Shown here: piece after piece, positions 32,684 to 34,127 of the stretch | Layout of the letters: each line of letters starts with the position of its first letter | Position numbering within the stretch: the stretch's first letter is position 1 | Assembly: GCA_021797675.1 (NCBI GenBank) | Contig: JAJZZH010000085.1 | Span: 1 to 34,127 of the forward strand | Origin: Bacillota bacterium | GTDB taxonomy: Bacteria > Bacillota > Sulfobacillia > Sulfobacillales > Sulfobacillaceae | Direction: 5' to 3' | DNA: 34,127 nt | Notes under the pieces: generated by a model | Database searches by the model: none | The model's input: only the letters and a program-made list of their open reading frames with translations | Told to the model about the DNA's origin: nothing | Made by a program: the position numbers and the translations under genes

Positions 32684-32797
32684 CGCCGATTTTAGCCCAT
32701 TATAGCGAAAATCGGCGGGCTTGCAATTTAGGCTGCCTAAAATCCTTGCAGCCGTTCGCATTTCCTTGCAGAAAAATTCCCCGTTACTTGGTATAAT
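32684..32797. promoter_or_regulatory. Divergent promoter region of the polysaccharide locus
   Basis: Minus direction: TTGCAA (32726-32721), 16 bases, TATAAT (32704-32699). Plus direction: extended -10 TGGTATAAT (32789-32797), with no good -35. Several symmetric elements lie between: CGCCGATTTT (32684-32693) and its exact complement (32708-32717) flank the minus -10; TTTAGGC-T-GCCTAAA (32727-32741) is a perfect palindrome next to the minus -35; and TCCTTGCAG occurs at 32743-32751 and again at 32763-32771, 20 bases (about two helical turns) apart, upstream of the plus -10. Regulator binding to these is inferred. Confidence 0.6.
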
Positions 32798-32834
32798 GAA
32801 TCCTTGAGGGACGAGGCGTGGTTGGAGGTGGACG

Positions 32835-34127
32835 ATGTTCAAGGGATGGACCAACCGATGGGATGAGATTGCGGTATTTGTCGATACCGGAGCTTCTTAC
32901 CTGGCTTATATTTTGGCAGTACATCTATATCTAACGTTTATTAATCCCCACGTGGCCACGGTGCAGCTGGTGGGATTCTACTTTTCGTTTTCATTTGTGG
33001 TAATTTTGGTCTCGTGGGTTGCTCTTAAGTTAAATTTTAAGGGATATTCGCGCCGCTGGAACCAGTTGCCGGCTGAAATGGGCATGCTTCTGCTTTCGAA
33101 CCTTGGGTCGGGAACCGCGCTAGCGGTGTTAATTTTTGCCTTCAAGGCCACCTGGTTCTCGCGCATGATTTTTCTGCTCTTTCCCGCCCTGGCGTTTTTG
33201 TTTCAGGTGTTCGTCCACACTGCGGCCAAGGTCGGAGTGGGCAGGATTCGCTTGACCGGTCGCGATCAGCGTCGCTTGGTGGTAATGGGCCATTCGCACC
33301 GCGTAGAGACCTTTGCCCATACCGTCGATCTCGTCCCCGAATCAGGCATGCGCGTGGTTGCCCTCTTTCCCTTGGCGCTGGGTGATCATGAAATGGGCAA
33401 TCAGGCAGTGAACGACCTTCGTCGTCTGCTGGCGGAAACCGTTGTCGACTCGGTGGTGTTAGTCTTGCCGATTACCGATGACGTCATGATGGAAGTACTT
33501 TCCACCTGTCGACGCCAGGGCAAGGAGGTTCGCATGGTGCTTGACGAGGTGGGGGTGTTGGCGCGGCGGTCTCGGTTGTACGATTTCTATGGCAACTCGG
33601 TCCTGGTCGTAGAGTCCTGGCATCATCAGGTGGCCGCGCGGGCGGCGATTAAGCGGGCCATGGATATCGTGGTGGCGTCGCTGGGACTCATCTTCAGCCT
33701 TCCGATTATGGTGGCGACAGCCATTGCGATCAAGGTTGAAGACCCCTCGGCACCGGTCTTGTTCGGTCAGGAGCGGGTCGGACTCAATGGACGCCGGTTT
33801 CGATGTTACAAGTTCCGCACCATGGTTCCCAATGCCGAAGCTTTGCGGGAAAAGCTGGCACATCTTAATGTCATGTCGGGCCCGGTATTCAAGATTCCCG
33901 ATGATCCACGGGTCACTCGGGTGGGAAAGTTTTTGCGCAGAACCAGCTTGGACGAGTTGCCGCAATTATTTAACGTGGTCAAGGGCGACATGAGTATGGT
34001 CGGCCCGCGGCCCGCCTTGCCGTCTGAGGTGATGCAGTATGATGAAGCTCACCGTCGCCGTCTCTCGGTAAAACCTGGGCTTACCTGTCTGTGGCAGATT
34101 TCGGGTCGCAGCGAGGTGGACTTCAAG
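32835..34127 (+). CDS. Polyprenyl-phosphate sugar-1-phosphate transferase, 3' end cut by window
   Basis: At least 431 codons, open to the last base. The ATG at 32835 follows GGAGGTG. The first ~130 residues contain about four hydrophobic helices, then a Rossmann-like domain (RRLVVMGHSHRVETFAHTV, VVDSVVLVLPI), then the catalytic bacterial sugar-transferase domain (PF02397): KRAMDIVVASLGLIFSLPIM, FGQERVGLNGRRFRCYKFRTM, DPRVTRVGKFLRRTSLDELPQL, GDMSMVGPRPALP and KPGLTCLWQISGRSE. This is the WbaP/WcaJ/CpsE architecture, which moves a sugar phosphate from a UDP-sugar to undecaprenyl phosphate and so starts the repeat unit. Roughly 20-40 residues are missing beyond the window. It is divergent from the glycosyltransferase pair and probably opens a further operon. 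Confidence 0.93.
   Translation, partial: MFKGWTNRWDEIAVFVDTGASYLAYILAVHLYLTFINPHVATVQLVGFYFSFSFVVILVSWVALKLNFKGYSRRWNQLPAEMGMLLLSNLGSGTALAVLIFAFKATWFSRMIFLLFPALAFLFQVFVHTAAKVGVGRIRLTGRDQRRLVVMGHSHRVETFAHTVDLVPESGMRVVALFPLALGDHEMGNQAVNDLRRLLAETVVDSVVLVLPITDDVMMEVLSTCRRQGKEVRMVLDEVGVLARRSRLYDFYGNSVLVVESWHHQVAARAAIKRAMDIVVASLGLIFSLPIMVATAIAIKVEDPSAPVLFGQERVGLNGRRFRCYKFRTMVPNAEALREKLAHLNVMSGPVFKIPDDPRVTRVGKFLRRTSLDELPQLFNVVKGDMSMVGPRPALPSEVMQYDEAHRRRLSVKPGLTCLWQISGRSEVDFK

Overview
The window is GC-rich bacterial chromosome with strong AGGAGG-type ribosome binding sites, several TTG start codons, a two-subunit ABC exporter of the BmrC/BmrD type, a KimA-type potassium transporter and a TuaH/TuaD-like surface-polysaccharide locus. 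This points to a Firmicute. A thermophilic or acidophilic lineage such as Sulfobacillus would fit the GC content and the load of IscB/TnpB remnants, but that is only a guess from sequence character.

Layout. 1-1237: the 3' half of an IscB nuclease gene broken by one extra C, its right-end hairpin, then a highly structured stretch that resembles a stand-alone omega (HEARO) RNA. 1238-5205: a secreted polysaccharide deacetylase, a decayed tnpB with its end hairpin, a protein with a NIF3/YqfO-type CutA-like domain, and murA, whose catalytic Cys is replaced by Asp. 5251-6687 (minus): a secreted GH84 beta-N-acetylglucosaminidase. 6688-8448: a patch of seven 15-bp tandem repeats, the 3' end of one tnpB and a second, recently broken tnpB. 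8449-15317: one operon encoding a family-5 binding protein, two permeases, two ATPases and MurQ, closed by a strong bidirectional terminator. 15438-16811 (minus): a polytopic membrane protein of unknown function behind a promoter carrying a perfect CRP/FNR-type palindrome. 17100-17790: a third tnpB remnant, interrupted by a 128-bp MITE-like element. 18101-21680 (minus): a heterodimeric ABC exporter. 22014-22547: a short ArgA-type acetyltransferase. 22627-28305: glycosyltransferases, UDP-glucose dehydrogenase, UDP-glucuronate decarboxylase and a second epimerase. 28390-30228 (minus): KimA. 30298-32635 (minus): two more glycosyltransferases. 32835 to the window end: the initiating polyprenyl-phosphate sugar transferase, cut by the window edge.

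Two themes connect the genes. First, cell-wall amino sugars: murA makes the MurNAc precursor, the deacetylase and GH84 enzyme act on GlcNAc polymers outside the cell, and the ABC transporter-MurQ operon looks like uptake and catabolism of a MurNAc-containing compound. Second, an extracellular polysaccharide locus from about 22.6 kb onward: UDP-Glc to UDP-GlcA to UDP-Xyl, four glycosyltransferases and a lipid-linked initiating transferase, expressed from a divergent promoter region at 32.64-32.83 kb.

The least expected items are the Asp-type MurA, the Opp-type transporter fused in operon to MurQ, the possible orphan omega RNA, and the concentration of decaying IscB/TnpB elements in four intergenic regions.
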